A stretch of DNA of 64,000 bases, from positions 124,001 to 188,000 of the forward strand of contig CAUEFI010000002.1 of NCBI GenBank assembly GCA_958477305.1, read 5' to 3'. The stretch is from HGM12998 sp900756495 (lineage in GTDB: Bacteria; Bacillota; Clostridia; Oscillospirales; Oscillospiraceae). The translations under genes were made by a program, and so were the position numbers. The notes beneath the pieces were generated by a model. It saw only the letters and a list, made by a program, of their open reading frames with translations, was not told where the DNA came from and searched no databases. This document shows, piece after piece, positions 1-9,156 of the stretch; within the stretch, counting starts at the first letter, position 1; each line of letters opens with the position of its first letter.

Positions 1-1
1 G

Positions 2-175
2 GGCGGGGGGCCTCCCTATATGATGACGGGCGGCGTGGCCCGCAACCTGGGCGTGGTGCAGGCGCTGGAGGAGCGGCTGGAGGCCTCCCTCTGGATACCG
101 GAGGCTCCCGACCTCTGCGGCGCCCTGGGCGCCGCCCTCTTCGCCCTGGACAGCTCAAAAGCGGGGCCGGGGTAA
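2..175 (+). CDS. 2-hydroxyacyl-CoA dehydratase activator (BadF/BadG/BcrA/BcrD ATPase family), C-terminal end
   Basis: Partial gene cut by the window edge; only the last 57 codons are present. The visible end reads TGGVARNLGVVQALEERL, then a short stretch, then CGALGAALFA. This is the usual last motif of the ASKHA-fold activators (HgdC/FldI type) that use ATP to pass an electron to a 2-hydroxyacyl-CoA dehydratase. The catalytic part and the cysteines that bind the iron-sulfur cluster lie outside the window, so the substrate cannot be inferred. The frame ends at TAA 173-175. No dehydratase subunit follows; the next gene is on the other strand. Confidence 0.72.
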   Translation, partial: GGGPPYMMTGGVARNLGVVQALEERLEASLWIPEAPDLCGALGAALFALDSSKAGPG

Positions 176-200
176 TCATTGCCCGCCCCGTTTCCCTCTT

Positions 201-323
201 CTATGCCGCCGGATCGCTCAGCTCCTCCAGCGCCTCCCATTCACTGTCAGCGGAGAAGCGGAAACGGCCCGCGTTGTCATAAACCTCTACATGTCCGTGT
301 ACCCACCTGATCTCATAGTCCAT
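201..323 (-). CDS. Small conserved-looking protein, 40 residues
   Basis: A 40-codon frame starts with ATG at 323 after a strong ribosome site (AAGGGAG, about eight bases upstream) and ends in TAG. The peptide is acidic and soluble: it begins MDYEIRWVHGHVEVYD and ends SEWEALEELSDPAA. Alternating hydrophobic residues suggest a small beta hairpin followed by a helix. I recall similar short proteins in Clostridia but cannot name the family. It sits alone between the activase end and the hairpin at 403-435. Function unknown. Confidence 0.5.
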   Translation of the reverse strand: MDYEIRWVHGHVEVYDNAGRFRFSADSEWEALEELSDPAA

Positions 324-402
324 GTTCAGCGCTCCCTTCTGTATCTTTTCTAGACACAGTATACTGGAACGCAAGTCCTATAAACCGGACTTTTATAAAG
401 CA

Positions 403-435
403 GGCGCCCCCGGTGCATTACGCACCGGGGGCGCC
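403..435. terminator. Strong hairpin, probable intrinsic terminator
   Basis: A 14-bp perfect stem, GGCGCCCCCGGTGC pairing with GCACCGGGGGCGCC around the loop ATTAC, lies 64 bases beyond the leftward macrodomain gene. Leftward reading enters CTGCTTTATAAAAG after the stem; rightward gives GTTTC. It most likely ends the leftward gdpP-to-macrodomain block. Nothing else is visible up to base 499. Confidence 0.6.
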
Positions 436-499
436 GTTTCATCCGTACTAAATCCGTGAGCGCAATCTTCAGCTCTCCGGCCCCCTCATCAACAGGCAA

Positions 500-1018
500 C
501 TATACGCCGACTTCCGCCAGGGCCTTATCATAGGCATCCTTTACTTCCTGATGAAAGCAGACAAATGTAACCCGCTCTATCTGGGGATGGGTATCCACGC
601 CTTTCCGGACGGCTCGGACGGCGATATGAGCCGCCCGGACCAGCGGAAAATGATAGACGCCGGTTGAGATGGAAGGGAATGCCACCGTTTTGCACCCATA
701 TTCCGCCGCCAAATCCAGACAGCTGCGGTAGCAGGATGCGAGCAGCTCATCCTCCCCCTGCGCTCCGCCGTGCCAGATGGGGCCGGGCGTATGCAGGACA
801 TACCGGGCCGGCAGACGGTAGCCCTTGGTGATTTTGGCCCTGCCGGTCTCACAGCCTTGGAGCGTGCGGCACTCTGCCAGAAGCCCAGGGCCCGCCGCCC
901 GGTGGATGGCCCCATCCACACCTCCGCCGCCCAGCAGCGTGGTATTGGCGGCGTTGGCGATGGCGTCATAAGAGACTGTGGTGATATCCCCCAGCAGGGT
1001 ATCAATGAGGCAGCTCAT
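500..1018 (-). CDS. Macrodomain protein (ADP-ribose / O-acetyl-ADP-ribose hydrolase-like)
   Basis: A single macrodomain fills the 172 residues. The ADP-ribose-binding signatures are present: GDITTVSYDAIANAANTTLL followed by GGGGVDGAIHRAAG, and a late SISTGVYHFP loop. Family members (YmdB/MacroD type) remove ADP-ribose from proteins or hydrolyse O-acetyl-ADP-ribose in the cytosol. The start at 1018 is chosen because AAAAGGAGGG lies eight bases upstream; an in-frame start at 1123 would add 35 residues with no family resemblance. It overlaps the last 17 bases of ftsH, so translation is probably coupled to the protease gene. The exact substrate is not readable. Confidence 0.9.
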   Translation of the reverse strand: MSCLIDTLLGDITTVSYDAIANAANTTLLGGGGVDGAIHRAAGPGLLAECRTLQGCETGRAKITKGYRLPARYVLHTPGPIWHGGAQGEDELLASCYRSCLDLAAEYGCKTVAFPSISTGVYHFPLVRAAHIAVRAVRKGVDTHPQIERVTFVCFHQEVKDAYDKALAEVGV

Positions 1019-2942
1019 CCCGGGGGCCCTCCTTTTCTTCAGAAAGCCGGAGGTTGCTGGAGGAGTCGTCATCCTCGTCCATGGCACGCCGCACCGCGTC
1101 CGGGTCGGTAAAGACCAGCTCAAAGGTCTTGGCGTCCATATTTTCCTTTGCCAACAGGTATTGCGATACCAGCTCCAGAGGCTCGCGATTGGCCTTCAGT
1201 ATCTCCTCACAGCGGGCATAGGCACTGTCGATCAGCGCTTTAACCTCCTCGTCAATGAGAGCGGCCACTTCTTCCGAGTAGTTCTTCGTCTGAGCCATGG
1301 ATCGGCCAATAAAAACTTCGTCGTGGCCCGAATCAAAGACTACATTGCCCACCTTTTCGCTCATACCATATCGGGTAACCATGTTACGGGCGATGGCGGT
1401 AGCCTGCTGCAGGTCGCTGCCCGCGCCAGTGGACACATCCCCCAGTACCAGCTGCTCGGCAACCCGGCCGCCCAGGCAGACGGCAATCCGCTCGGTGAGA
1501 TACTGCCGGGACTGGAACGACACGTCCTCCTGGGGCATGGAGATAGTCATTCCCCCCGCCATACCTCTCGGAATAATCGTAATTTGGTGCACCGGATCCT
1601 GAGACGGCAGGCCGTGAATCACGATGGCATGGCCCGCCTCGTGATAGGCTGTGAGCCTGCGTTCCCGCTCGATGACCACCCGGCTCTTCTTCTCCGGTCC
1701 GGCGATGACCTTGATCACCGCGTCGTGCAGATCCCGCATGGTGATAAAACGCTCGTCCCGGCGGGCGGCCAGCAGAGCCGCTTCGTTCATCAGATTTTCC
1801 AGGTCGGCGCCGGTAAAGCCGCCAGTGGCCTTTGCCAGCTCCCTGAGGGACACATCCTCTGCCAGGGGTTTGTTCCTGGCGTGGATCTTCAGGATCTCTT
1901 CCCGGCCCTTGATGTCGGGCCGTCCCACGTAGACCTGACGGTCAAACCGTCCGGGACGCAGCAGCGCGGGATCCAGGATATCCTGCCGGTTGGTGGCCGC
2001 CATCACCACTACACCCTCATTGTTTCCAAAACCGTCCATCTCAACCAGCAGCTGATTCAGGGTCTGCTCCCGCTCATCATGACCGCCGCCAAGGCCGGCT
2101 CCCCGCTGACGGCCCACAGCGTCAATCTCATCGATAAAGACAATGGCAGGGGCATTCTTTTTGGCTTGGTCAAACAAATCGCGAACGCGGGAGGCGCCGA
2201 CACCTACATAGAGCTCCACAAAGTCTGAGCCTGAGATCGACAGGAAGTGTACCCCGGCCTCCCCGGCTACCGCCTTGGCCAGCAGGGTTTTACCTGTACC
2301 CGGCGGTCCCACCAGTAATACGCCCTTTGGGATGCGGGCACCCAGGGTCAGGAACTTCTTTGGATCCCGCAGAAACTCCACAATTTCCTGCAGCTCCGCC
2401 TTCTCCTCCTCAGCGCCGGCTACATCGTTGAAGGTAACCTTCTTCTGCTCATCGGCCCCGGAACGGGTGCGGGCCTTGCCAAAGCGTGCGGTCTTGTCCA
2501 CACCGCCGCCACCGCCGCCGGCCTGGCGCAGAAACATGAAATACCAGAGCATAAAAAATACAATAATAATGACCACCCAGGGTACCAAGCTGAGCCACCA
2601 TGGAGCCACGAAGCCGGCGGGATAATCGTAGTCAACCAGGATCCCTGCCTGTTTCTGCGCGACCAGAGTGTCGTTAAACTCCTCGTAGAACTTATCAAAG
2701 TCCCGCAGCTTGTACTCCAGCCGGGCTTGCCCGTTCCACGGCTCCCGCAAGGTAAGAATCAGGGTATTGTCGTCCTTTACCACGACTTCGGCGACCTGCT
2801 GGCGATCCAGCAGGGTATGGATATCAGCATAGGAGATTCCATCGTCGGCTTCAAATCCCCTCAGCGCATATATTGTCATAATCAAAATCACGGCAATCAG
2901 CAGATAAAAGCCGACGTCGCGCAGGCTACCTCGTCTTTTCAA
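1002..2942 (-). CDS. ftsH: ATP-dependent zinc metalloprotease FtsH (housekeeping copy)
   Basis: Membrane-anchored AAA+ protease, 646 residues. Membrane segments lie near residues 10-28 and 117-138, flanking a short external domain. The AAA module has Walker A GPPGTGKT at 212-219, Walker B IVFIDEID near 268-275 and a GRFDR motif near 331. The peptidase zinc motif HEAGH is at 434-438. It degrades membrane and short-lived cytosolic proteins. The hpt-ftsH order is the classical Firmicutes arrangement, so I take this as the main FtsH; two more copies lie at 55823-58018 and 61323-63194. The C-terminal tail is acidic (EDDDSSS). The gene follows hpt by 47 bases and runs into the macrodomain gene. Confidence 0.97.
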   Translation of the reverse strand: MKRRGSLRDVGFYLLIAVILIMTIYALRGFEADDGISYADIHTLLDRQQVAEVVVKDDNTLILTLREPWNGQARLEYKLRDFDKFYEEFNDTLVAQKQAGILVDYDYPAGFVAPWWLSLVPWVVIIIVFFMLWYFMFLRQAGGGGGGVDKTARFGKARTRSGADEQKKVTFNDVAGAEEEKAELQEIVEFLRDPKKFLTLGARIPKGVLLVGPPGTGKTLLAKAVAGEAGVHFLSISGSDFVELYVGVGASRVRDLFDQAKKNAPAIVFIDEIDAVGRQRGAGLGGGHDEREQTLNQLLVEMDGFGNNEGVVVMAATNRQDILDPALLRPGRFDRQVYVGRPDIKGREEILKIHARNKPLAEDVSLRELAKATGGFTGADLENLMNEAALLAARRDERFITMRDLHDAVIKVIAGPEKKSRVVIERERRLTAYHEAGHAIVIHGLPSQDPVHQITIIPRGMAGGMTISMPQEDVSFQSRQYLTERIAVCLGGRVAEQLVLGDVSTGAGSDLQQATAIARNMVTRYGMSEKVGNVVFDSGHDEVFIGRSMAQTKNYSEEVAALIDEEVKALIDSAYARCEEILKANREPLELVSQYLLAKENMDAKTFELVFTDPDAVRRAMDEDDDSSSNLRLSEEKEGPRDELPH

Positions 2943-2989
2943 AAGCAGGCCACGTCCTTTCGGGGCAGGGTAGATTGGCTGGGCAAAAA

Positions 2990-3535
2990 TCAGCCCTTCT
3001 CATACACACGGGGCGCCAGAACCCCTATGTAAGGCAGGTTGCGGTACTTTTCGGCATAGTCCAGGCCGTAGCCCACAACAAAGTAATCGGGGATAGAAAA
3101 TCCGCAGTATTGAACCTCCACCGGCTTTATGCGGCGGGATGGCTTATCCAGCAGGGTACACAGGCTGAGGGAGGCAGGGCGGCGGGCCTGGAGCACCTGG
3201 AGGAGATAGTGGAGGGTATTGCCGCTGTCCAGAATATCCTCCACCACGATGATATCCCGCCCGCTGATATCTTCGGAAAGATCCTTCACAATCTTCACCT
3301 GTCCGGAACTGCTGGTGCCCGTCCCATAAGAGGATACCGCCATAAAGTCTATCTTACAGGGCAGGGTAATATGCCGCACCAGGTCGGCCATAAAAATGAA
3401 GGACCCCCGCAGGACACTGATAAGCATGGGTTCCCGCCCAGCGAAATCCCTGTCAATCTGGGCTCCGATTTCAGACACCCGTTCCTCCAGAGCCTCCTGC
3501 GAAAAAAGGATCCGCTCTAAATCCTGTTCCAGCAT
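2990..3535 (-). CDS. hpt: Hypoxanthine phosphoribosyltransferase
   Basis: Purine salvage enzyme making IMP/GMP from hypoxanthine/guanine and PRPP. The type I phosphoribosyltransferase PRPP loop reads VVEDILDSGNTL at about residues 97-108, and the flexible SSYGTGTSSSG loop is near 68-78. The 181-residue length is normal. The ATG follows GAGGGAGAG. It lies between tilS (130-base gap) and ftsH (47-base gap), the conserved tilS-hpt-ftsH order of Firmicutes. Confidence 0.96.
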   Translation of the reverse strand: MLEQDLERILFSQEALEERVSEIGAQIDRDFAGREPMLISVLRGSFIFMADLVRHITLPCKIDFMAVSSYGTGTSSSGQVKIVKDLSEDISGRDIIVVEDILDSGNTLHYLLQVLQARRPASLSLCTLLDKPSRRIKPVEVQYCGFSIPDYFVVGYGLDYAEKYRNLPYIGVLAPRVYEKG

Positions 3536-3665
3536 GATTGTCTCTCCCTCTCTATTCTATACTTGCCCGGTTCTGATAAAATTCCAGGACACCGGAAGGG
3601 GATGCTTTTTCCGTCCGGCTGTCTTATCTTTCTCTCCATACAAGTACGGCAGACTGCAGGCAGTT

Positions 3666-5033
3666 CTAATCCCGCCGTATCGTCACGGCATAGGCCGGCT
3701 CTCCCGGTGCGGCAAGCCGGTTCTGGTCCGGCCCGAAGCCGACCACTGCCACCACGCCTCCCCGGTCAGCCAAAACCGGAATTCGCTCCCGCTCCCGCCG
3801 CGGCACCTTCTCGTCAATAAAGAGCTTTTTCACCGTCTTGGTCCCCCGCTTAGGCAGCGCCACCTCATCGCCGATCTCCCGGGCCCGGACCACCAGGCCG
3901 CCCTGGAGCTTTTCCCGTGCCAGGTAAAAGCTCCCCGGCGCCCGCTCTATATCGGCCGGACAGCGGCAGGGACTGCACCTGATCCGCCAGCCGGTGTCCT
4001 CCACCTCCGTCTCCCCATCCAGGGCCAGCGGCACGGGGATGAGGGGCGGCAGGGGAGCGCGCTGGGTGGTTAGCAGCAGGTCTTTATATACCCGCTGGGC
4101 CAGCCGCCCGCCGGGAAGGCTGACCACCGCCGACGGATCGTCTCCCCGGCAAAGCTCAACCAAACTGCGCAGATGCGCGGCCGAACAGTTTACCGTCTCC
4201 CCGTCTCCCAGCATTTCCAGCAGCCGGCGGGCAGCCCGCGGAGCGACAGCCGGCGGCAGGGAGGCGATTGCCGAGGCCTCTATGACCAAGTCGTCCTCCG
4301 CCCAACGGGCCGCCATACAGGCCCTTGCCGCCTGGGCATTGAGATAGTCGTTGTCTGCCCGGAGACTGGCAATGGTCTCAGCCACACCGGTGCTCAGCTT
4401 GGGATTCAGCTCCCGCAGCACCGGAATCACTTGGCGGCGCAGGCGATTGCGGGTATAGGCCTCATCGCTGTTGGAGCTGTCCGTCCGGTGGGGGACGTGA
4501 AAAGCCTCCAGATAATCCATGATCGCAGCCCGGCTGGTAGTGAGCAGCGGGCGCACCACCTCTCCCCGCCGCGGCGGGATGCCGGTAAGCCCCTGAAGGC
4601 CGGTTCCCCGAACCAAATGAAGCAGAAGCGTCTCCACGTTGTCGTCGGCATTGTGGGCAGTGGCGATACGCACAGCGCCCAGGCTCTCAGCCGCCCGGCG
4701 CAAGAAAGCGTACCTGAGCTGGCGGGCGGTCTCCTCCACCCCCTGCCCCTGAAGATCCGCCTCCAGCAGCACATCACCCTCGCCCATAACGCAGCGCACC
4801 CCATGAAGCGCACACCACTCAGCCACAAAGGCTGCGTCTCTGGCGGACTCATCGCCACGAATACGGTGATCAAAATGGGCGGCCGCCACCTGAAAGCCCA
4901 CCTCCCTGGAGAGGGACATCAGCAAGTGGAGCAGACACATGGAGTCGGCTCCTCCTGAGACGGCGCACAGAACCAAGCTGTCCCGGGGCAGCATGTCATA
5001 TTCAGCTGCAAGACGTTTTACATGTTCCAGCAT
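3666..5033 (-). CDS. tilS: tRNA(Ile)-lysidine synthase
   Basis: Makes lysidine at C34 of the CAU-anticodon tRNA-Ile so that AUA is read as isoleucine. The N-terminal PP-loop ATPase motif is SGGADS at residues 26-31, followed by AHFDHRIRG near 53-61 and TAHNADDNVET, as in TilS. A C-terminal substrate-binding domain with KRGTKTVKKLF follows, giving 455 residues, a usual length. The ATG overlaps the dnaB stop by one base (TAATG), so translation is coupled to the helicase gene. Confidence 0.96.
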   Translation of the reverse strand: MLEHVKRLAAEYDMLPRDSLVLCAVSGGADSMCLLHLLMSLSREVGFQVAAAHFDHRIRGDESARDAAFVAEWCALHGVRCVMGEGDVLLEADLQGQGVEETARQLRYAFLRRAAESLGAVRIATAHNADDNVETLLLHLVRGTGLQGLTGIPPRRGEVVRPLLTTSRAAIMDYLEAFHVPHRTDSSNSDEAYTRNRLRRQVIPVLRELNPKLSTGVAETIASLRADNDYLNAQAARACMAARWAEDDLVIEASAIASLPPAVAPRAARRLLEMLGDGETVNCSAAHLRSLVELCRGDDPSAVVSLPGGRLAQRVYKDLLLTTQRAPLPPLIPVPLALDGETEVEDTGWRIRCSPCRCPADIERAPGSFYLAREKLQGGLVVRAREIGDEVALPKRGTKTVKKLFIDEKVPRRERERIPVLADRGGVVAVVGFGPDQNRLAAPGEPAYAVTIRRD

Positions 5034-6379
5034 TAATATTCCTCATGCCTCCTGTCGAGGGAGGAGAATGTCGTGTATTCCGGCAGCCACTGAAGCTCTA
5101 CCGTCCTCGTCTCGCCATGGCGGTTCTTGGCTATGATGCACTCAGCCAGGTTGTGATTCTCGCTGTCCTCATTATAGTAGTCGTCCCGGTAGAGAAACAT
5201 GACGATATCGGCATCCTGCTCAATGGCGCCCGACTCTCTCAGGTCAGAGAGCATAGGCCGTTTGTCGCTGCGGCTCTCCGGGCCGCGGGAGAGCTGAGAC
5301 AGGCAGACCACCGGCACGTTGAGTTCCTTGGCCATGATCTTCAGCGCCCGTGAGATGTCTGAGACAATCTGCTGGCGGTTATCGCCGCTTCTGCCCGGTC
5401 CGCCGGCGGAGGTCATGAGCTGGAGGTAGTCTATGACCACCAGCCCCAGATTATCCACCCGGCGGCACTTGGCGTTCATATCGGCCACCGACAGCGCAGG
5501 GTTGTCGTCAATGAGAATCTGAGTCCGGTTCAGTGCTGCGGAGGCGGCGGCGATTTTGGTCCAGTCGTCCTCGGAGAGCTTTCCCGTCACCAGCTTCTTG
5601 TTGTCTACAAAGGATTCTCCGGAAATCAGCCGCATGGCCAGCTGCTCGCGGCTCATCTCCAGAGAAAAGAAGACCACTGTCTTCCCTGAGAACTTGCCCG
5701 CATGCAGGAGCATATTCAAGGCAAAGGACGTCTTTCCCATGCCCGGCCGGGCGGCAAGCAGAATGAGGTCTGATTTGTTGAGTCCGGCAATAGCGGCGTC
5801 CACATCGGGCAGGCCCGTGCTGAGTCCGGGTACCGCCGAATCGCTGGCTGCCAGCTCACCCAGCCGCTCATACACGCTCAGGATGACGCTGGAGATATGC
5901 TCCAGGCCCTGGGCACTCCGGCCCTGACGGATGGCATAGATCCGCTGTTCAGCGGCCTCCAGCACCTCCTGCGCACCACCGGTGCCCTCCTGGATCATTG
6001 CGGTCAGCTCGCCCGCCGTCTCAGCGATTCGGCGCAACAGGGACTTGTCCTTGACAATTCCCACATATTCCTTCACATTAGCTGCCGTGGGGGTGACCTC
6101 CATCAGCTGCAGCACATAGCTCCGGGAGGTATTTTCGTCATATACGCCGTTCTGCCGCATGTGATCCAGTACCGTCACCGGATCGATGGTCGCAGAGAAG
6201 TTAAACATGGAGTAGATCGTCTCATAGATCTCCCGGTTTTGCCGCAGGTAGAAATCTTCGGGCCGCAGGGCCTCGATGACCTCGGGCACACACCTGGCGT
6301 CTATCAGCATAGACCCCAACACCGCCTGTTCTGCCTCCACACTGTGGGGCAGTTGGCGGGACAGCAGATCTTCATCCAT
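5033..6379 (-). CDS. dnaB: Replicative DNA helicase DnaB
   Basis: Hexameric helicase that unwinds DNA at the replication fork. The protein (448 residues) starts with the DnaB N-terminal domain, PHSVEAEQAVLGSMLI. The RecA-like domain carries Walker A ARPGMGKTSFAL at about 211-222 and Walker B LVVIDYLQLM, then SQLSRGPESR and the DQDADIV-type motif GAIEQDADIVMF. The ATG follows GGAGGTGAG. It sits directly downstream of rplI, the conserved gdpP-rplI-dnaB order. No intein or insertion is seen. Confidence 0.97.
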   Translation of the reverse strand: MDEDLLSRQLPHSVEAEQAVLGSMLIDARCVPEVIEALRPEDFYLRQNREIYETIYSMFNFSATIDPVTVLDHMRQNGVYDENTSRSYVLQLMEVTPTAANVKEYVGIVKDKSLLRRIAETAGELTAMIQEGTGGAQEVLEAAEQRIYAIRQGRSAQGLEHISSVILSVYERLGELAASDSAVPGLSTGLPDVDAAIAGLNKSDLILLAARPGMGKTSFALNMLLHAGKFSGKTVVFFSLEMSREQLAMRLISGESFVDNKKLVTGKLSEDDWTKIAAASAALNRTQILIDDNPALSVADMNAKCRRVDNLGLVVIDYLQLMTSAGGPGRSGDNRQQIVSDISRALKIMAKELNVPVVCLSQLSRGPESRSDKRPMLSDLRESGAIEQDADIVMFLYRDDYYNEDSENHNLAECIIAKNRHGETRTVELQWLPEYTTFSSLDRRHEEY

Positions 6380-6426
6380 CTTCTCACCTCCCGGACGAGG
6401 GCGGGCCGCAGGGCCGGCCCCCCGGC

Positions 6427-6873
6427 TTACTCTTCGGCTACAGTCACCTTAACAGTTCCGGTGACCTCATAGCCCAGCTTGCACTTGAGCTCATAGGTTC
6501 CAAAACTCTTGATGGGCTCCTCCTGGACAAGCTTTGCCTTGCTGATCTCCAGGCCGTATTGCTCTTTCAATGCGTCGGCGATCTCCTTGGAGGTCACAGC
6601 CCCAAAAAGCCTGCCGCCGCTGCCCGCCCTGGCGGTAAGCTTTACCGTACAGCTCTTGAGCTTCTCAGCGATGGCCTGGGCCTCGGCCTTCTCTGCGGCC
6701 TCCTGGGCCCTGCGGGCCTTGTCCTGCATCTTCATCTTATTCACATTGTCGGCAGTAGCCTCCACCGCCAGCTTCCGCGGCAGGAGAAAGTTGCGGGCAT
6801 AGCCGTCGCTGGCCTCAATCATCTGGCCCTTTTTCCCCTGTCCCTTCACATCCTGCTGCAAAATCACTTTCAT
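6427..6873 (-). CDS. rplI: 50S ribosomal protein L9
   Basis: Large-subunit ribosomal protein of normal length (148 residues). The N-terminal L9 signature is clear: MKVILQQDVKGQGKKGQ, then DGYARNFLLPRKLA near 24-37. A long helix (residues 45-72) joins the RNA-binding N domain to the C domain. The ATG follows AAAGGAG. It lies 51 bases downstream of gdpP and upstream of dnaB. Confidence 0.97.
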   Translation of the reverse strand: MKVILQQDVKGQGKKGQMIEASDGYARNFLLPRKLAVEATADNVNKMKMQDKARRAQEAAEKAEAQAIAEKLKSCTVKLTARAGSGGRLFGAVTSKEIADALKEQYGLEISKAKLVQEEPIKSFGTYELKCKLGYEVTGTVKVTVAEE

Positions 6874-6924
6874 GCAAAAAGCTCCTTTCCGGGCCGCGCC
6901 TCCAGACGGAGGCCGCCCTCTGTT

Positions 6925-8919
6925 TTATTCGTCTTCAAAGTACTGGTCAATGGCGCCCAGCAGCATCCGGGTGACGTCCTCCACGCTCTTGCCGGAAATC
7001 TGCGCCCCGGCCGTGGCGGCATTTCCTCCGCCGCCCAATTTTTCCAATATCACCTGTACGTTGGTGTCCCCCATGCTCCGAGCCGACAGAATCACGCGCC
7101 CCTCCGCGTCCGGGAAAAGGACAAAGGATGCGTCGATTCCTGAGATATTCAGCAGTTCGTCGGCCGCCTGGGCGGCAGTCACCCGTCCAACGGTGTGGTC
7201 CACCCGGGCCACAGCCACGCCGTTGCGGTACAGGCGGGCATTGCGGATGATATCATAGCGCGCAACGACCCCCTCCAAGTCACTCTGGAAGAGCTTCTTC
7301 ACATCCCCGGTATCCGCCCCCGCCCTGCGGAGGAAGGACGCCGCCTCAAAGGTGCGGCTACCGGTACGCATAGCAAACTGCTTCGTATCCAATACAATAC
7401 CGGCCAACAGAGCCTCAGCCTCTGTTTTGAGAAGGTCTGCAGGCTCCAGCAGGTACTGTAACAGTTCCGTAACCAGCTCACTGGCCGAGGATGCATAAGG
7501 CTCATGGAAATTAAGCGCCGCATTGGCAATATAGGTGGCCGCCCGGCGGTGGTGGTCAATGACCGCCACCTTATTGCAGGCAGCAAGCAAATCCTCTGAA
7601 ATGGTCTGTTCAGGCCGGTTGGTATCCACTACCACCAGCAGCGCCCGGGAATCAGCGGCTGCCAAGGCGTCCTGAGGTGAGAGGAAAACCTTCTGGTATT
7701 CAGGCAGCTTCTCCAGCCGCTCCACCATATCGCTGGCCGGATTCTGACCAGGCTCCTTGACAATATAGGCCTCCACGCCCTTCTTGCGGGCGATGGCGCA
7801 CACGCCTGCCGCCGCGCCGATGCAGTCCATATCCGGGTACTTATGCCCCATGATAAAGAGGCGGGAGGCATCGGCCACCAATTCCCCCATGGCATTGGCC
7901 ATAACCCTGCTTTTGACCTTGGTGCGCCGCTCAGTCTCCTTGGTCCGCCCGCCGTAGAATTCAAAATTGAACTTATTCTTAATTACCGCCTGGTCCCCTC
8001 CCCGCGAGAGGGCCATTTCCACTGAGAGCGCGGCGTACTGATAGAGTTCCTGAAGGGTATCCCCATCCTTGCCGATGCCAATAGATAGAGTGACGGGGAG
8101 CCCGCCGGGGTTCTGCACCTCGTGGATCGCGTCCAGCACGGAAAACTTTCCCTCCACATACTGAGGCAAAAAGCGTTCTTCAAAGACGAAAAGATAATGA
8201 TCCCGGTCATACCGGCACAGCAGCCCCTCGGCAGGGGCCACCCACGCGTCCAACCGGGCGTTGATCTCAGAGAGCATGGACGATTTGGCGTTGTCGCTGA
8301 CCCCCTTCATCACCTCTTCATAGTTGTCCAGTGTTAAAATGGCACACACCGGGCGTGAGGCATAGAATTCATCTCTGGTATCAGCAAAGTCAGTAATGTC
8401 AACCCAATAGGTGGTGGCCAAATAACCCCTTCCGCCCTTGTCATCGGTACGTACCAGATGTCCAAAGACCAGAAAGCGGCGGCCGTCGATCTGAACCTCT
8501 GTGGGACACTCGGTTTTCCCCTCCATAAGCCAGCGGGAAGAAAAGTCCGGTACCGCATCGGTGATCTTCATGTCAAACATATGCTCCCGCTCGCCGGTTA
8601 TCTGAAGAAAGCGGTCATTGGACCAGATAACCTCGTCATTCTCCGGGCGAAAAATCACCATGGGCAGAGGCGCATTTACCATGGTGTCCTTAGCCGCTAC
8701 ATCCACATTACAGGTCACGCTGTCAATGTAATTGAGAATCTCCCGCTTTCTCTGGGCATTGCTGGTCTTAAAGTAAATGAACAACAGTACCAAGGCAACC
8801 GCTTCGGCAACCGCCAGATAGACGCTGAAAAACAGCGACGCCGCTGTAAAGGCAAGCAGGGCCAGAAAGTACAGCCGGACGCCGGGCTCCAGCATGTGGG
8901 TCAGCTTACTCTTTCGCAT
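6925..8919 (-). CDS. gdpP: Cyclic-di-AMP phosphodiesterase GdpP (YybT)
   Basis: Membrane-bound DHH/DHHA1 phosphodiesterase that hydrolyses c-di-AMP, a regulator of osmotic and cell-wall balance. Two membrane helices lie near residues 13-50, then a PAS-like domain (about 55-150), then a degenerate GGDEF domain (about 170-310) in which the GGDEF loop reads RYDRDHYLF. The catalytic DHH domain follows with DMDCIGAAAG, VVDTNRPEQ and VIDHHRRAA; the DHHA1 part ends with GGGGNAATAGAQ. The 664 residues match the family. It heads the leftward block. Promoter candidate: an extended -10 at 8957-8965. Confidence 0.95.
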   Translation of the reverse strand: MRKSKLTHMLEPGVRLYFLALLAFTAASLFFSVYLAVAEAVALVLLFIYFKTSNAQRKREILNYIDSVTCNVDVAAKDTMVNAPLPMVIFRPENDEVIWSNDRFLQITGEREHMFDMKITDAVPDFSSRWLMEGKTECPTEVQIDGRRFLVFGHLVRTDDKGGRGYLATTYWVDITDFADTRDEFYASRPVCAILTLDNYEEVMKGVSDNAKSSMLSEINARLDAWVAPAEGLLCRYDRDHYLFVFEERFLPQYVEGKFSVLDAIHEVQNPGGLPVTLSIGIGKDGDTLQELYQYAALSVEMALSRGGDQAVIKNKFNFEFYGGRTKETERRTKVKSRVMANAMGELVADASRLFIMGHKYPDMDCIGAAAGVCAIARKKGVEAYIVKEPGQNPASDMVERLEKLPEYQKVFLSPQDALAAADSRALLVVVDTNRPEQTISEDLLAACNKVAVIDHHRRAATYIANAALNFHEPYASSASELVTELLQYLLEPADLLKTEAEALLAGIVLDTKQFAMRTGSRTFEAASFLRRAGADTGDVKKLFQSDLEGVVARYDIIRNARLYRNGVAVARVDHTVGRVTAAQAADELLNISGIDASFVLFPDAEGRVILSARSMGDTNVQVILEKLGGGGNAATAGAQISGKSVEDVTRMLLGAIDQYFEDE

Positions 8920-8956
8920 AGTGCACCTCCCTTGAAGATAAGGGCGATAATAATTG

Positions 8957-8965
8957 ATTATAACA
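8957..8965 (-). promoter_or_regulatory. Extended -10 promoter upstream of gdpP
   Basis: Read leftward, the sequence TGTTATAAT gives an extended -10 element (TGn then TATAAT) about 40 bases before the gdpP ATG. No convincing -35 is present. The intergenic region 8920-9278 also holds the rightward promoter of the aminotransferase gene; bases 9000-9125 between them hold nothing I can name. Confidence 0.5.
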
Positions 8966-9127
8966 CAAATTTTTGTAATGCGGTAGTCTATATTTCTGCC
9001 GGTCTCTTCCGATATCCCGCTCCCTCAGGTCCTTTGGGAGTTTCACCGGTTCAGCCCAGCAAAATAAAAGCGCCTTGCCGTATGCAACAGCAAAGCGTGG
9101 GAGCTTCTCTGTCTGCGCAAGAGGTTC

Positions 9128-9156
9128 TTGCACAGATTTTTTCCTCTTGCTATAAT
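9128..9156 (+). promoter_or_regulatory. Sigma-A promoter for ilvE
   Basis: TTGCAC, a 17-base spacer and TATAAT. The predicted leader of about 115 bases up to the ATG at 9279 is AT-rich. I find no T-box or other riboswitch signature in it. Confidence 0.75.

Noticed and set aside
978..2228. Long open frame on the plus strand opposite ftsH
   Set aside because: It mirrors the ftsH coding strand, lacks a ribosome site and shows no domain; the minus frame has all FtsH motifs.
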